Part shown: positions 56,673-64,000 of the stretch, one piece after another
How the letters are laid out: the number at the start of each line of letters is the position of its first letter
Numbering within the stretch: the first letter of the stretch is position 1
NCBI GenBank assembly: GCA_903884005.1
Contig: CAISDA010000059.1
Location: forward strand, 1-64,000
Source: an uncultured Ignavibacteriota bacterium
Lineage (GTDB): Bacteria; Bacteroidota; Ignavibacteria; UBA10030; UBA8401
Direction: 5' to 3'
Length of the DNA stretch: 64,000 nucleotides
Position numbers and translations under genes: made by a program
The notes under the pieces: model-generated
The model's input: only the letters and a program-made list of their open reading frames with translations
The model's database searches: none
What the model was told of the DNA's origin: nothing

Positions 56673-56758
56673 TTGAAACTCTCTTAAAAATTCCGCATTA
56701 TACATGATGATCGTTCACACGGGACGCTCCCACCGGGCGTCCCCTTTATTTTTTTTAC
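56673..56758 (+). promoter_or_regulatory. Promoter followed by intrinsic terminator in front of hisB
   Basis: TTGAAA (56673-56678) and CATTAT (56696-56701), 17 bases apart, suggest a start near 56708. Directly after lies a terminator hairpin GGGACGC/GCGTCCC (56721-56743) with a T-rich tail to 56758, only 20 bases before hisB. It either ends the preceding transcript or attenuates the his operon. Confidence 0.5.
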
Positions 56759-56778
56759 TCGAATAAAAAAAGTTTCCT

Positions 56779-57363
56779 ATGCGCACGGCGTCACTCCATC
56801 GCACGACCAAAGAAACGGATATCTCTGTCGCGCTGACGATCGACGGCGACGGCACCGCGTCCATTGCAACGGGGATCGGATTCTTCGACCACATGCTTGA
56901 GCTCTTCACCAAACACGGGCTCTTCACCATATCGCTGCAATGTACAGGCGACGTGCACGTGGACGATCATCACACGATCGAGGATTGCGGGATCGTGCTG
57001 GGAACCGCATTCGCTCAGGCGCTCGGCGACAAGGCGGGCATTGCGCGCTACGGCCATGCATACGTGCCGATGGACGAAACGCTGGCGCGCTGTGTGATCG
57101 ATCTCAGCGGCCGCACCGCCGTCGTGTTCCGCGCAGAATTCGCGCGTGAGACCGTCGGGGGAATATCCACAGAAATGCTGGAACATTTCTTCCGGTCGTT
57201 CGCCGATCAGCTCAAGGCGAACATCCATCTCGATGTGCTCTACGGTGCGAATGCTCATCATATGAGCGAGGCGTTGTTTAAATCCTGCGCCCGAGCGTTG
57301 CGCATCGCGTCGTCGATCGATCCGCGCGTGACCGGCGTGCTCTCAACGAAAGGGAGCCTGTAG
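56779..57363 (+). CDS. hisB: Imidazoleglycerol-phosphate dehydratase
   Basis: 194 residues, monofunctional (no phosphatase domain). GIGFFDHMLELF, DVHVDDHHTIEDCGIVLG and the second histidine block HMSEALFKSCARAL give the two manganese sites. Sixth step of histidine synthesis. First gene of the his cluster here. Confidence 0.97.
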   Translation: MRTASLHRTTKETDISVALTIDGDGTASIATGIGFFDHMLELFTKHGLFTISLQCTGDVHVDDHHTIEDCGIVLGTAFAQALGDKAGIARYGHAYVPMDETLARCVIDLSGRTAVVFRAEFARETVGGISTEMLEHFFRSFADQLKANIHLDVLYGANAHHMSEALFKSCARALRIASSIDPRVTGVLSTKGSL

Positions 57364-57400
57364 TTGTGTGCACACTTCGTAGAACAGCTAAGGACTCTCT

Positions 57401-58027
57401 GTGATCGGCATCATCGATTACCATTTAAATAATCTCCGCTCCGTGCAGAAGGCGTTTGAAAAAGTCGGCGCGGAGTCGTTCATTTCGGATCAGCCGGAGG
57501 CGCTCGCAGGTGCTGACAAACTGGTCCTTCCCGGAGTGGGTGCATTCGGCAAGGCGATGGACAATCTTCGGACGCTCGGACTCGATGCTGTGATCCGTCG
57601 TTCGGTGGGCGAGGGGAAACCGCTCCTGGGCATCTGCCTGGGCATGCAGCTGCTCTTCACACGCAGCGATGAAGGGGGAAGTTTTGACGGCTTCGATTTT
57701 ATCCGGGGCGAGATCAAACAATTTCCATCGACGGTGAAAGTGCCGCATATCGGATGGAATCAGATCGATATCCGGCGCGACGCGCCCCTGCTGCGTGCGG
57801 TGACCGATCACAGTTTCGTGTATTTTGTGCATTCGTATTATGCCGTGCCCGAAGAGGATGTCGCGTTGTGCACGACCGACTATGCGCTGCCCTTCACGTC
57901 CGTTGTCCAGAAGGAAAATATTTCCGGCATTCAGTTCCATCCGGAAAAAAGCCAGACGACGGGGCTCCGGATGCTCGCGAATTTCGCCGGCGTCGGTGAT
58001 AGGCATGCCGTCATCGGCGCATTGTAG
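57401..58027 (+). CDS. hisH: Imidazole glycerol phosphate synthase, glutaminase subunit
   Basis: 208 residues from GTG 57401. Class I glutamine amidotransferase: LLGICLGMQLLF carries the nucleophilic cysteine and GIQFHPEKSQ the His-Glu pair. It supplies ammonia to HisF, encoded two genes downstream. Confidence 0.97.
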   Translation: MIGIIDYHLNNLRSVQKAFEKVGAESFISDQPEALAGADKLVLPGVGAFGKAMDNLRTLGLDAVIRRSVGEGKPLLGICLGMQLLFTRSDEGGSFDGFDFIRGEIKQFPSTVKVPHIGWNQIDIRRDAPLLRAVTDHSFVYFVHSYYAVPEEDVALCTTDYALPFTSVVQKENISGIQFHPEKSQTTGLRMLANFAGVGDRHAVIGAL

Positions 58028-58092
58028 CGTGCATGAATGTGGGGTTCACCACCCCGCATGAAAATACCAGTTTCGCAGACGCAGCATTGCAG

Positions 58093-58190
58093 GGCGAGAT
58101 GGTATTTCGCGAGAGGGCGAGCTGTCAGCTCGCCCCGTGCTTTTCATAGCAGGTCGAGATGGTATCTCGCCCGCACCGCGTGCGCGGTGC
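58093..58190. repeat. Cluster of four palindromic repeats between hisH and hisA
   Basis: GGCGAGAT-GGT-ATTTCGC (58093-58110), GGGCGAGCT-GTC-AGCTCGCCC (58115-58135), GTCGAGAT-GGT-ATCTCGCC (58153-58172, one arm mismatch) and GCACCGCG-TG-CGCGGTGC (58173-58190). The first and third share the core of the palindrome at 21905. They lie inside an otherwise compact his operon and would form strong RNA hairpins. Confidence 0.8.
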
Positions 58191-58241
58191 GAGTTCCGTA
58201 TGAGTTATTTAATAAATCGAAAATTATTTTCAGGTATCTGC

Positions 58242-59006
58242 ATGCTTCTAATTTTTCCGGCGATCGATCTCAAAGACGGCAAGTGCATTCGGCTGGTGCA
58301 GGGCGAGCCGGGGACAGAAAAAATTTATTCCGACGATCCGACAAAGATGGCCATACTCTGGCGCGGAGAAAATGCGAAGACCCTCCATGTCGTCGATCTC
58401 GACGGCGCATTCGACGGGGCCATGAAAAATCTGCCGTGCATCGAAAAAATGGTCCAGGCGATAGACATCCCGGTGCAGGTCGGCGGCGGCATTCGAACGT
58501 TCGAGCAGGTGAAGGAACTCTTCTCGATCGGCGTGGCCCGCGTTGTGATCGGCACGGCGGCAATCGAAAACCCCGACCTCGTGTACCGTTGCGTGAAGGA
58601 ATTCGGCCCCACGAAGATCGCGGTCGGCATCGATGCCCGGGACGGCATCGTGATGACGAAGGGATGGAAGGAAAGCTCGGGGATCGGGGCGGTGCAGCTG
58701 GCGCTGGCGATGAAAAAACTCGGCGTGAAGCGCATCGTCTATACGGATATCGCGCGTGACGGCATGATGGAGGGACCGAACATCGAATCGACCAAGGACA
58801 TCGCGGTCCAATCCGGATTGCGCGTGACGGCCTCGGGCGGCATTTCGGGGTATCAGGACCTTATCCAGCTTCAGGAAATCGAAAAATACGGAGTCGATTC
58901 GGTGATCGTCGGCAAAGCCTTGTATGAAAATAAATTTCCATGCCAGGCACTCTGGCGTATGAACGAAAAAGAATTGGACGATCTGGGTCCCACACGCAGG
59001 ATCTGA
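58242..59006 (+). CDS. hisA: ProFAR isomerase
   Basis: 254 residues from ATG 58242. TIM barrel with [18 protein letters not shown] (catalytic Asp), [13 protein letters not shown] and [16 protein letters not shown] (second Asp). It isomerises the ProFAR intermediate. The upstream 214 bases hold only palindromic repeats. Confidence 0.97.
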   Translation: MLLIFPAIDLKDGKCIRLVQGEPGTEKIYSDDPTKMAILWRGENAKTLHVVDLDGAFDGAMKNLPCIEKMVQAIDIPVQVGGGIRTFEQVKELFSIGVARVVIGTAAIENPDLVYRCVKEFGPTKIAVGIDARDGIVMTKGWKESSGIGAVQLALAMKKLGVKRIVYTDIARDGMMEGPNIESTKDIAVQSGLRVTASGGISGYQDLIQLQEIEKYGVDSVIVGKALYENKFPCQALWRMNEKELDDLGPTRRI

Positions 59007-59011
59007 TTGCA

Positions 59012-59770
59012 ATGTTAGCAAAACGAATTATACCGTGTCTGGATGTCGATCGCGGCCGCGTCGTGAAGGGAACGAACTTCGTGGACCTGGTGGACGCCGG
59101 CGATCCGATCGAGCAGGCGAAATACTATACTGCCGAAGGCGCCGATGAATTGGTGTTCCTGGACATCACGGCATCGTCGGACAACCGTGCCACCATGCTC
59201 GATGTGGTGCGCCGGACAGCCGAAGAGGTCTTCATACCATTTACCATCGGCGGCGGCATTCGCACGACCGCCGATATGCGCGAGATGCTCCGCAGTGGGG
59301 CCGATAAAATCGCCATCAATACTGCGGCTGTCTCGACGCCCGAACTCGTGAGCGAGGGCGCTGACCGGTTCGGCGTGCAATGCATTGTGGTCGCCGTCGA
59401 CGCGAAACAGATCGCGCCGGGACAATGGCGCGTGTTCGTCAACGGAGGCCGGACTTCCACACCTCTCGATGTCATCGAATGGGTGCAGATGGTCGAGTCG
59501 CTCGGTGCGGGTGAAATTCTTCTAACGAGCATGGACCGTGACGGCACAAAAGACGGATACGATGTGGAACTCCTGCGGCGCGTGGCCTCCGCAGTCAGGA
59601 TTCCCGTCATTGCCAGCGGCGGAGCCGGAACGCTCGAGCATCTCTACGCCGCGCTGCACGACGGGCATGCGGACGCCGTGCTTGCGGCATCCATTTTCCA
59701 TTTCCGCCGGCATACCATCGCCGAGGCGAAGGACTATCTCCGTTCGAAGCACATCATCATGCGGCATTAA
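59012..59770 (+). CDS. hisF: Imidazole glycerol phosphate synthase, cyclase subunit
   Basis: 252 residues from ATG 59012. The start [19 protein letters not shown] has the catalytic aspartate; [13 protein letters not shown] and [15 protein letters not shown] bear the phosphate site and second aspartate. Partner of HisH. Gap to hisA is 5 bases. Confidence 0.97.
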   Translation: MLAKRIIPCLDVDRGRVVKGTNFVDLVDAGDPIEQAKYYTAEGADELVFLDITASSDNRATMLDVVRRTAEEVFIPFTIGGGIRTTADMREMLRSGADKIAINTAAVSTPELVSEGADRFGVQCIVVAVDAKQIAPGQWRVFVNGGRTSTPLDVIEWVQMVESLGAGEILLTSMDRDGTKDGYDVELLRRVASAVRIPVIASGGAGTLEHLYAALHDGHADAVLAASIFHFRRHTIAEAKDYLRSKHIIMRH

Positions 59771-59785
59771 CAACGAAAGACGACT

Positions 59786-60175
59786 ATGAAACTGATCGAC
59801 GAATTGAAATTCACGGACGACGGCCTCATTCCCGCCATCGCGCAGGACGATGCCACCGGGGACATCCTCATGATGGCGTGGATGAACCAAGAGAGCCTCC
59901 GCCTGACGCTTGAATCCGGGAACGCGGTGTATTGGAGCCGCTCACGGAAAAAATTGTGGAAGAAAGGCGAAGAGTCGGGGAACGTGCAGAAAGTGCTGTC
60001 CATCCATTTCGATTGCGACGCGGATGTGCTGCTGCTGCGCATCACGCAGATCGGCGGCGCGGCATGCCATACCGGGCACCGCAGCTGCTTTTATCGCGAA
60101 GTGACCGACGGCGGCAACGGCTGGCGCGAAAACGGCGACATCCTCTTCGATCCCTCGACGGTGTATAAAAAATGA
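59786..60175 (+). CDS. hisI: Phosphoribosyl-AMP cyclohydrolase
   Basis: 129 residues. Cyclohydrolase only, without a HisE domain. [27 protein letters not shown] and [13 protein letters not shown] give the metal and zinc ligands. Its stop overlaps the start of the PfkB gene by 4 bases (ATGA). hisG, hisD, hisC and hisE are not in the window. Confidence 0.97.
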   Translation: MKLIDELKFTDDGLIPAIAQDDATGDILMMAWMNQESLRLTLESGNAVYWSRSRKKLWKKGEESGNVQKVLSIHFDCDADVLLLRITQIGGAACHTGHRSCFYREVTDGGNGWRENGDILFDPSTVYKK

Positions 60176-61083
60176 AATATACGATCATCGGCCATTTCTG
60201 CATCGACATTCGCCACGCCGAAGGACAAGAAGAGCAGCGCTCATACGCGGGCATTTTGAACTCTGTCAAGGCGATGGCATCGCTTGCTTCGGACGCCGAC
60301 ACGATCTATCCGGTGTTCGGTGTGGGCGAACGCGATTATTTCGGCGTGAAGACCGCGCTTGCGGCGTATGCCAATGTCGACATCGGCGGGATCTATTCCT
60401 CCCGGGAGGAATCCAATGAGGTGCACTATTTTCCGAACGGCAGCGGCACCACCGTCTGCGCCAAAAAAATATCGGCGCCCATCCCGTTCTCGAAGATCGA
60501 ATCGTTCCTCAATGTGACCGGCGTGCTCGTCAACATGATCTCAGGGTCGGACATTACGGTCGACACGCTCGACGAGATCCGCATGGTGGTGCGCGCCAAG
60601 AGCACGCCCGTCCATCTGGACATTCATAATCTCACGCTCGGCGTGAATGCGGACGCGACGCGGTTCCGGCGGCCGCTGGCCGATTGGCGCCGATGGTGCT
60701 TCATGATCAATTCCGTACAGATGAATGCCGAGGAGGCCCTCGGCCTGACGACGGAACATACCGAGATCGACCAGCTTGTCACACAAATGGTCCCGCTCAT
60801 GGTGCAGGCCCTGTGCATTACGCACGGAGAGAAGGGCGCCGTCATCTATGAAATGCAGCATAAATCCGCCACCGTTCATGCGATCGGGGACGGCTCCGCA
60901 ACGATGCACGGCGACACGGTCGGCTCCGGAGATGTCTTTGGCGCCGCGTTCCTGCACCGGTACTGTTCCGCGAAAAATATTGTCGATGCCGGCCGGTTCG
61001 CGCACCTTGTTGCGTCCGAAAGCGTGCGCGCGTGTGGGGAGGATAAATATTCCGTCATAGCGGGGTTGAGAGAAACGCCATGA
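60172..61083 (+). CDS. PfkB family carbohydrate/nucleoside kinase
   Basis: 303 residues. The ribokinase-fold signature [17 protein letters not shown] near 252-268 carries the catalytic Asp (GSGD for the usual GAGD). [12 protein letters not shown] is the preceding conserved strand. The substrate is unknown: adenosine, ribose or fructose-type sugars. Translationally coupled to hisI and to the following reductase, which may imply sugar-nucleotide work. Confidence 0.85.
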   Translation: MKYTIIGHFCIDIRHAEGQEEQRSYAGILNSVKAMASLASDADTIYPVFGVGERDYFGVKTALAAYANVDIGGIYSSREESNEVHYFPNGSGTTVCAKKISAPIPFSKIESFLNVTGVLVNMISGSDITVDTLDEIRMVVRAKSTPVHLDIHNLTLGVNADATRFRRPLADWRRWCFMINSVQMNAEEALGLTTEHTEIDQLVTQMVPLMVQALCITHGEKGAVIYEMQHKSATVHAIGDGSATMHGDTVGSGDVFGAAFLHRYCSAKNIVDAGRFAHLVASESVRACGEDKYSVIAGLRETP

Positions 61084-61991
61084 AGCGATTGCTGGTATGC
61101 GGGAGCAACGGGCTCGTCGGACAACGGCTCGCGTTACTGTTCGGACACACGACCGAATACGAAGTGCTCCATACCTCGCATCACCGCAATTTTCAGTTGG
61201 ACAGGCAGCTCTTCGACTATACGCAGCTGGACATTACCAATCGCAGCGACGTGAAAAGTCTCGTGTCGAGTTATCGTCCCGACATCATCATCAATGCCGC
61301 CGCAATCTCCAGCGTCGATCTGTGCGAACAGCAGCGCGACGCAGCATGGCGCGTGAACGTGAACGGCGTCGAACATCTGACCGTGGCTGCCCGGCTGATC
61401 GGCGCCACGGTGATCCATTTGTCCACCGACTATGTCTTCGATGGAAAACACGGTCCGTACCGGGAGGATGACCGTGTCAATCCGATCAATTATTACGGCA
61501 AGACAAAACTTGCGGGAGAGAATGTCGTCCTCGCAGCCGGCATTCCGTATGCGATCCTTCGCGTGATCCTGCTCTTCGGTACGGGAGTGCAGTGCAAACA
61601 TAATTTTGCCACGTGGGTCATCGAGAACCTCCGGGCGGGAAAGACCATTTCGTGCGCCGCAGACCAGATCAGCAATCCGACGTATGTGGGAAGTGTTGCA
61701 CATGCGATTTTACACGTCATTGAACGGGGCGCGGCGGGGCTGTTTCACGTGTGCGACGCGGACCGGCTGAGCAGATACGATTTTGCGCTCAAGATCGCAA
61801 AGGCGTTCAAGATGGATCCATCGCTCATCGTAAGGACCCATTCGGCGGGCCTCAATCAGGCCGCTCCGCGCCCGCTGGTGACTGGATTCAGCGTTGAGAA
61901 AGCATGCCGCGATTTCGGATTCTCGCCCCTGTCCATCGATGCGGGACTCGAAGCGCTCGGCCGCGATGTTCATTTTGTGACACGAAACTAA
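61080..61991 (+). CDS. RmlD-like SDR family sugar-nucleotide reductase
   Basis: 303 residues. The N-terminal Rossmann motif is CGSNGLVGQRL; IINAAAISSVDLCE, HLSTDYVFDGKHGPYREDD and the YYGKTKLAGE catalytic YxxxK are typical of dTDP-4-dehydrorhamnose reductase. The dTDP-rhamnose partners RmlABC are absent nearby, so another substrate is possible. Overlaps the kinase gene by 4 bases. Confidence 0.88.
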   Translation: MKRLLVCGSNGLVGQRLALLFGHTTEYEVLHTSHHRNFQLDRQLFDYTQLDITNRSDVKSLVSSYRPDIIINAAAISSVDLCEQQRDAAWRVNVNGVEHLTVAARLIGATVIHLSTDYVFDGKHGPYREDDRVNPINYYGKTKLAGENVVLAAGIPYAILRVILLFGTGVQCKHNFATWVIENLRAGKTISCAADQISNPTYVGSVAHAILHVIERGAAGLFHVCDADRLSRYDFALKIAKAFKMDPSLIVRTHSAGLNQAAPRPLVTGFSVEKACRDFGFSPLSIDAGLEALGRDVHFVTRN

Positions 61992-62010
61992 GATCATAAT
62001 ACCAATATTC

Positions 62011-62835
62011 ATGAATTCGATTCCGGCGCTAAAAATATATTTCGCTGTGTTCGTTGCGGCGCTCGTGCTCGCGTCATGCTCCGGCGTGAAAGAATCGACC
62101 GTGCCGGTGCCGCAGCAGCCCGTGCCGGCCGTCGCGGAAAAAAAACCGATCAGTGATTCGCTGAAAATTCTATCCATCAACACGCTTCACATGCTGCACG
62201 ACGTGCAGAGCGTGAAGCGGTTCGCATCGTGGGTCCGGATGTTCACTCCGGATGTCGTTGCCGTGCAGCAGATAGACCGGCCGATGGAAGGCAAAAAAGA
62301 TTTCGATGCCGTCCGCGAACTCGCACAGCAGCTCGAGATGACGCAGTTCTTCGGCGCTGCGCGCTATTACAAGGGATTCGATTCAGGCAATGCCGTGTTC
62401 AGCGTGTATCCGATCAAACAAAGCACCGTTGAACAGCTCCCCGTCTCGAAGGGAAAAGTTCGCCGTTCGCTCGCCTATACGGTGATCGATGTGGGACTGC
62501 AAAGCGTCGGATTCGCATCGACAGAAGTGGACGACCAATCGGCGGCCGAACGCAAGAAACAGGCGCAGGCGCTCGTTCTGATGCTGCCGCAATTTACCGA
62601 TTTTCCGTTCGTACTCTGCGGTGAATTTTACGAACCGTCGTCCGGCACAACTGCCGGCGTGATGAAGGATAAATATTTCTGTGCCAACGATCTCGGCGCT
62701 GCACCTGCGGCCGGGACGCAGCACCTCTATGCGGCTGGACGGACGACCGTCAGGCCCGTGGCGGCAACAACAATAGTCAACAAGGACATTCACTCCGATG
62801 CGATCGTGGTCACACTGCGCATCGTATCGCAATAA
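62011..62835 (+). CDS. Lipoprotein with degenerate endonuclease/exonuclease/phosphatase-like fold
   Basis: 274 residues. The lipobox LASC (C23) precedes a Pro-rich linker. From residue 51 the sequence follows the EEP layout: LKILSINTLHM, FTPDVVAVQQIDRP, SGNAVFSVYPI, VLCGEFYEPSSG, HSDAIVV. The usual catalytic residues are replaced: QE becomes QQ (Q87), the TH of the central strand becomes TE, GDxN becomes GEFY, and SDH becomes SDA. It is probably a non-catalytic surface protein. The assignment is from pattern only. Confidence 0.65.
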   Translation: MNSIPALKIYFAVFVAALVLASCSGVKESTVPVPQQPVPAVAEKKPISDSLKILSINTLHMLHDVQSVKRFASWVRMFTPDVVAVQQIDRPMEGKKDFDAVRELAQQLEMTQFFGAARYYKGFDSGNAVFSVYPIKQSTVEQLPVSKGKVRRSLAYTVIDVGLQSVGFASTEVDDQSAAERKKQAQALVLMLPQFTDFPFVLCGEFYEPSSGTTAGVMKDKYFCANDLGAAPAAGTQHLYAAGRTTVRPVAATTIVNKDIHSDAIVVTLRIVSQ

Positions 62836-62854
62836 ACCATACCCCTATACTCCT

Positions 62855-64000
62855 ATGCTCGACAAAAACTTCATACGCGAAAATGCGGCGATCGTCCGAC
62901 AGGGCATCGCCGCAAAAAATGAAACCGACAATATCGACAAGATCATCGAATTGGACGATCAGCGCCGGCGGATCATTCAGGAAGTGGAGGCGTTGAAGGC
63001 CGCGCGCAACGAGGCTTCTGCAAGGGTCGCGCAGATGAAGAAGGCCGGCGAGGACACGCAGGCGATCATCGAAGAAATGAACAGCGTGAAGTCACGCATT
63101 CAGACCCTCGACGAGGAACTCAAGATCGTCGACGGGGATCTCGAAGCGGTGCTGCTCACCGTACCGAATCTTCCGCATCCGTCCGTTCCTCTCGGCGCAA
63201 CTGCAGCCGACAATAAGGTCGTGTTCGAATGGGGTGAAAAACCAGAATGCGATTTTCCGCTCAAGGCCCATTGGGATTTGGCCGACGCGCTCGGCATCAT
63301 CGACTTTGCGCGCGGGGTGAAAGTTGCCGCCGCGGGCTTTCCGTTCTATGTGGGAAAGGGCGCCCAGCTGCAGCGCGCCCTCATCAATTACTTCCTCGAC
63401 CAGGCGTCGCTCCGCGGATATGCCGAACTGCAGGCGCCTATTGTCGTGAATGAAGACAGCGCGCGCGGCACAGGCCAGATCCCCGATAAGGAAGATCAGA
63501 TGTATCACTGCGACCGCGATAATTTATTCCTGATACCCACGGCCGAAGTGCCCGTCACCAATTATCATGCGAAGGAAATATTCGTCGAAAAGCAGCTGCC
63601 TCTTCGCTATGCCGCGTACACGCCGTGCTTCAGGCGCGAAGCGGGATCCTACGGCAAAGACGTGCGCGGGTTAAACCGTCTCCATCAGTTCGACAAGGTC
63701 GAGCTGGTGAAATTTGTGGTGCCCTCAACGTCGTACGACGAATTGGAATTGCTCCGCGGCGATGCGGAATACCTGCTGCAGCAGCTCGGCCTGCCGTATC
63801 ACACGCTGCTCATGTGTACGGGCGATCTGGGATTCACGCAGACAAAAAAATACGACCTCGAAGTGTGGGCGGCGGGTCAGGAAAAATGGCTCGAAGTGTC
63901 GTCCTGCAGCAACTTTGAATCGTTCCAGGCCAGGCGCATGAAGATCCGGTATAAATCCGCCGAGACGGGAAAGACGGAGTTCGTGCATACGATCAACGGA
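62855..64000 (+). CDS. serS: Seryl-tRNA synthetase, 3' truncated by window edge
   Basis: The first 382 codons are visible and the frame is open at the last base. The N-terminal coiled-coil arm that grips the tRNA-Ser variable arm covers about residues 25-105. Class II catalytic features follow: FPFYVGKGAQLQRALINYF, TAEVPVTNYH, CFRREAGSYGKDVRGLNRLHQFDKVELVKF (motif 2) and DLEVWAAGQEKWLEVSSCSNFESFQARR. Gap of 19 bases from the preceding lipoprotein gene. Confidence 0.97.
   Translation, partial: MLDKNFIRENAAIVRQGIAAKNETDNIDKIIELDDQRRRIIQEVEALKAARNEASARVAQMKKAGEDTQAIIEEMNSVKSRIQTLDEELKIVDGDLEAVLLTVPNLPHPSVPLGATAADNKVVFEWGEKPECDFPLKAHWDLADALGIIDFARGVKVAAAGFPFYVGKGAQLQRALINYFLDQASLRGYAELQAPIVVNEDSARGTGQIPDKEDQMYHCDRDNLFLIPTAEVPVTNYHAKEIFVEKQLPLRYAAYTPCFRREAGSYGKDVRGLNRLHQFDKVELVKFVVPSTSYDELELLRGDAEYLLQQLGLPYHTLLMCTGDLGFTQTKKYDLEVWAAGQEKWLEVSSCSNFESFQARRMKIRYKSAETGKTEFVHTING

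Overview
The window looks like a chromosomal stretch of a free-living, non-pathogenic-looking bacterium of the Bacteroidota/Chlorobiota/Ignavibacteriota radiation. My best guess is an Ignavibacteria- or Kapabacteria-like lineage; this is an inference from gene content, with no marker phylogeny done. Supporting signs are a type IX secretion C-terminal sorting domain on a cytochrome, many outer-membrane beta-barrels and lipoproteins, very large multihaem c-type cytochromes, class II (B12-dependent) ribonucleotide reductase, and weak or absent Shine-Dalgarno sequences before many genes. No insertion sequence, prophage or CRISPR array is visible. One tRNA gene, tRNA-Arg(CCT), is present.

Layout. 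1-3.1 kb: two tandem paralogous multihaem cytochromes built from 73-residue three-haem modules. 3.2-7.9 kb: a CDF metal exporter followed by a sulfur/persulfide group (CoA-disulfide reductase with a rhodanese-like tail, a free rhodanese, a YeiH-type permease and a membrane-anchored rhodanese). 8.1-12.2 kb: a minus-strand envelope operon (TlpA-like thioredoxin, metallophosphoesterase, two outer-membrane barrels, a GDPD lipoprotein). 12.4-17.3 kb: a split-Soret-like cytochrome with a T9SS tail, divergent from an ArsR-permease-thioredoxin-thioredoxin-CcdA operon. Matching inverted-repeat operators (ATGAG-N6-CTCAT) lie in front of arsR and the permease, with a degenerate double copy between the two units. 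17.5-23.3 kb: a serine hydrolase, then the classical cinA-recA-recX order plus an AI-2E family permease. 23.5-27.3 kb: a TPR-like protein, EamA permease, TrmH-like methylase, a 4 x 46-bp tandem repeat, and BrkB and DUF4013-like membrane proteins.

27.5-42.4 kb: mostly housekeeping on the plus strand: tRNA-Arg, proS, dnaE, trxA, an orphan nuoN, NAD(P)HX repair enzyme, CNNM/CBS protein, MFS exporter, M64 peptidase, metF, ddl. 42.4-43.6 kb: a YjbR protein and a decayed MBL-fold hydrolase pseudogene. 43.6-51.8 kb: a long minus-strand run glgA-gmhB-lipoprotein-OMP-rpiB-glyA-tatC-prenyl synthase. 52-56.6 kb: nrdJ with a long AT-rich leader, then a methionine gamma-lyase-like gene, each with a good sigma70-type promoter. 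56.7-60.2 kb: hisB-hisH-hisA-hisF-hisI, with a palindromic repeat cluster between hisH and hisA. The window closes with a PfkB kinase, an RmlD-like reductase, a lipoprotein resembling an endonuclease/exonuclease/phosphatase but lacking its catalytic residues, and the start of serS, which runs off the end.

The most system-like locus is the 12.7-17.3 kb region: a metalloregulator, a Cys-containing permease, two thioredoxins, a CcdA electron conduit and a secreted cytochrome appear tied together by shared operators. TatC, needed for the Tat-like export signal of that cytochrome, is encoded at 44.6-45.4 kb.
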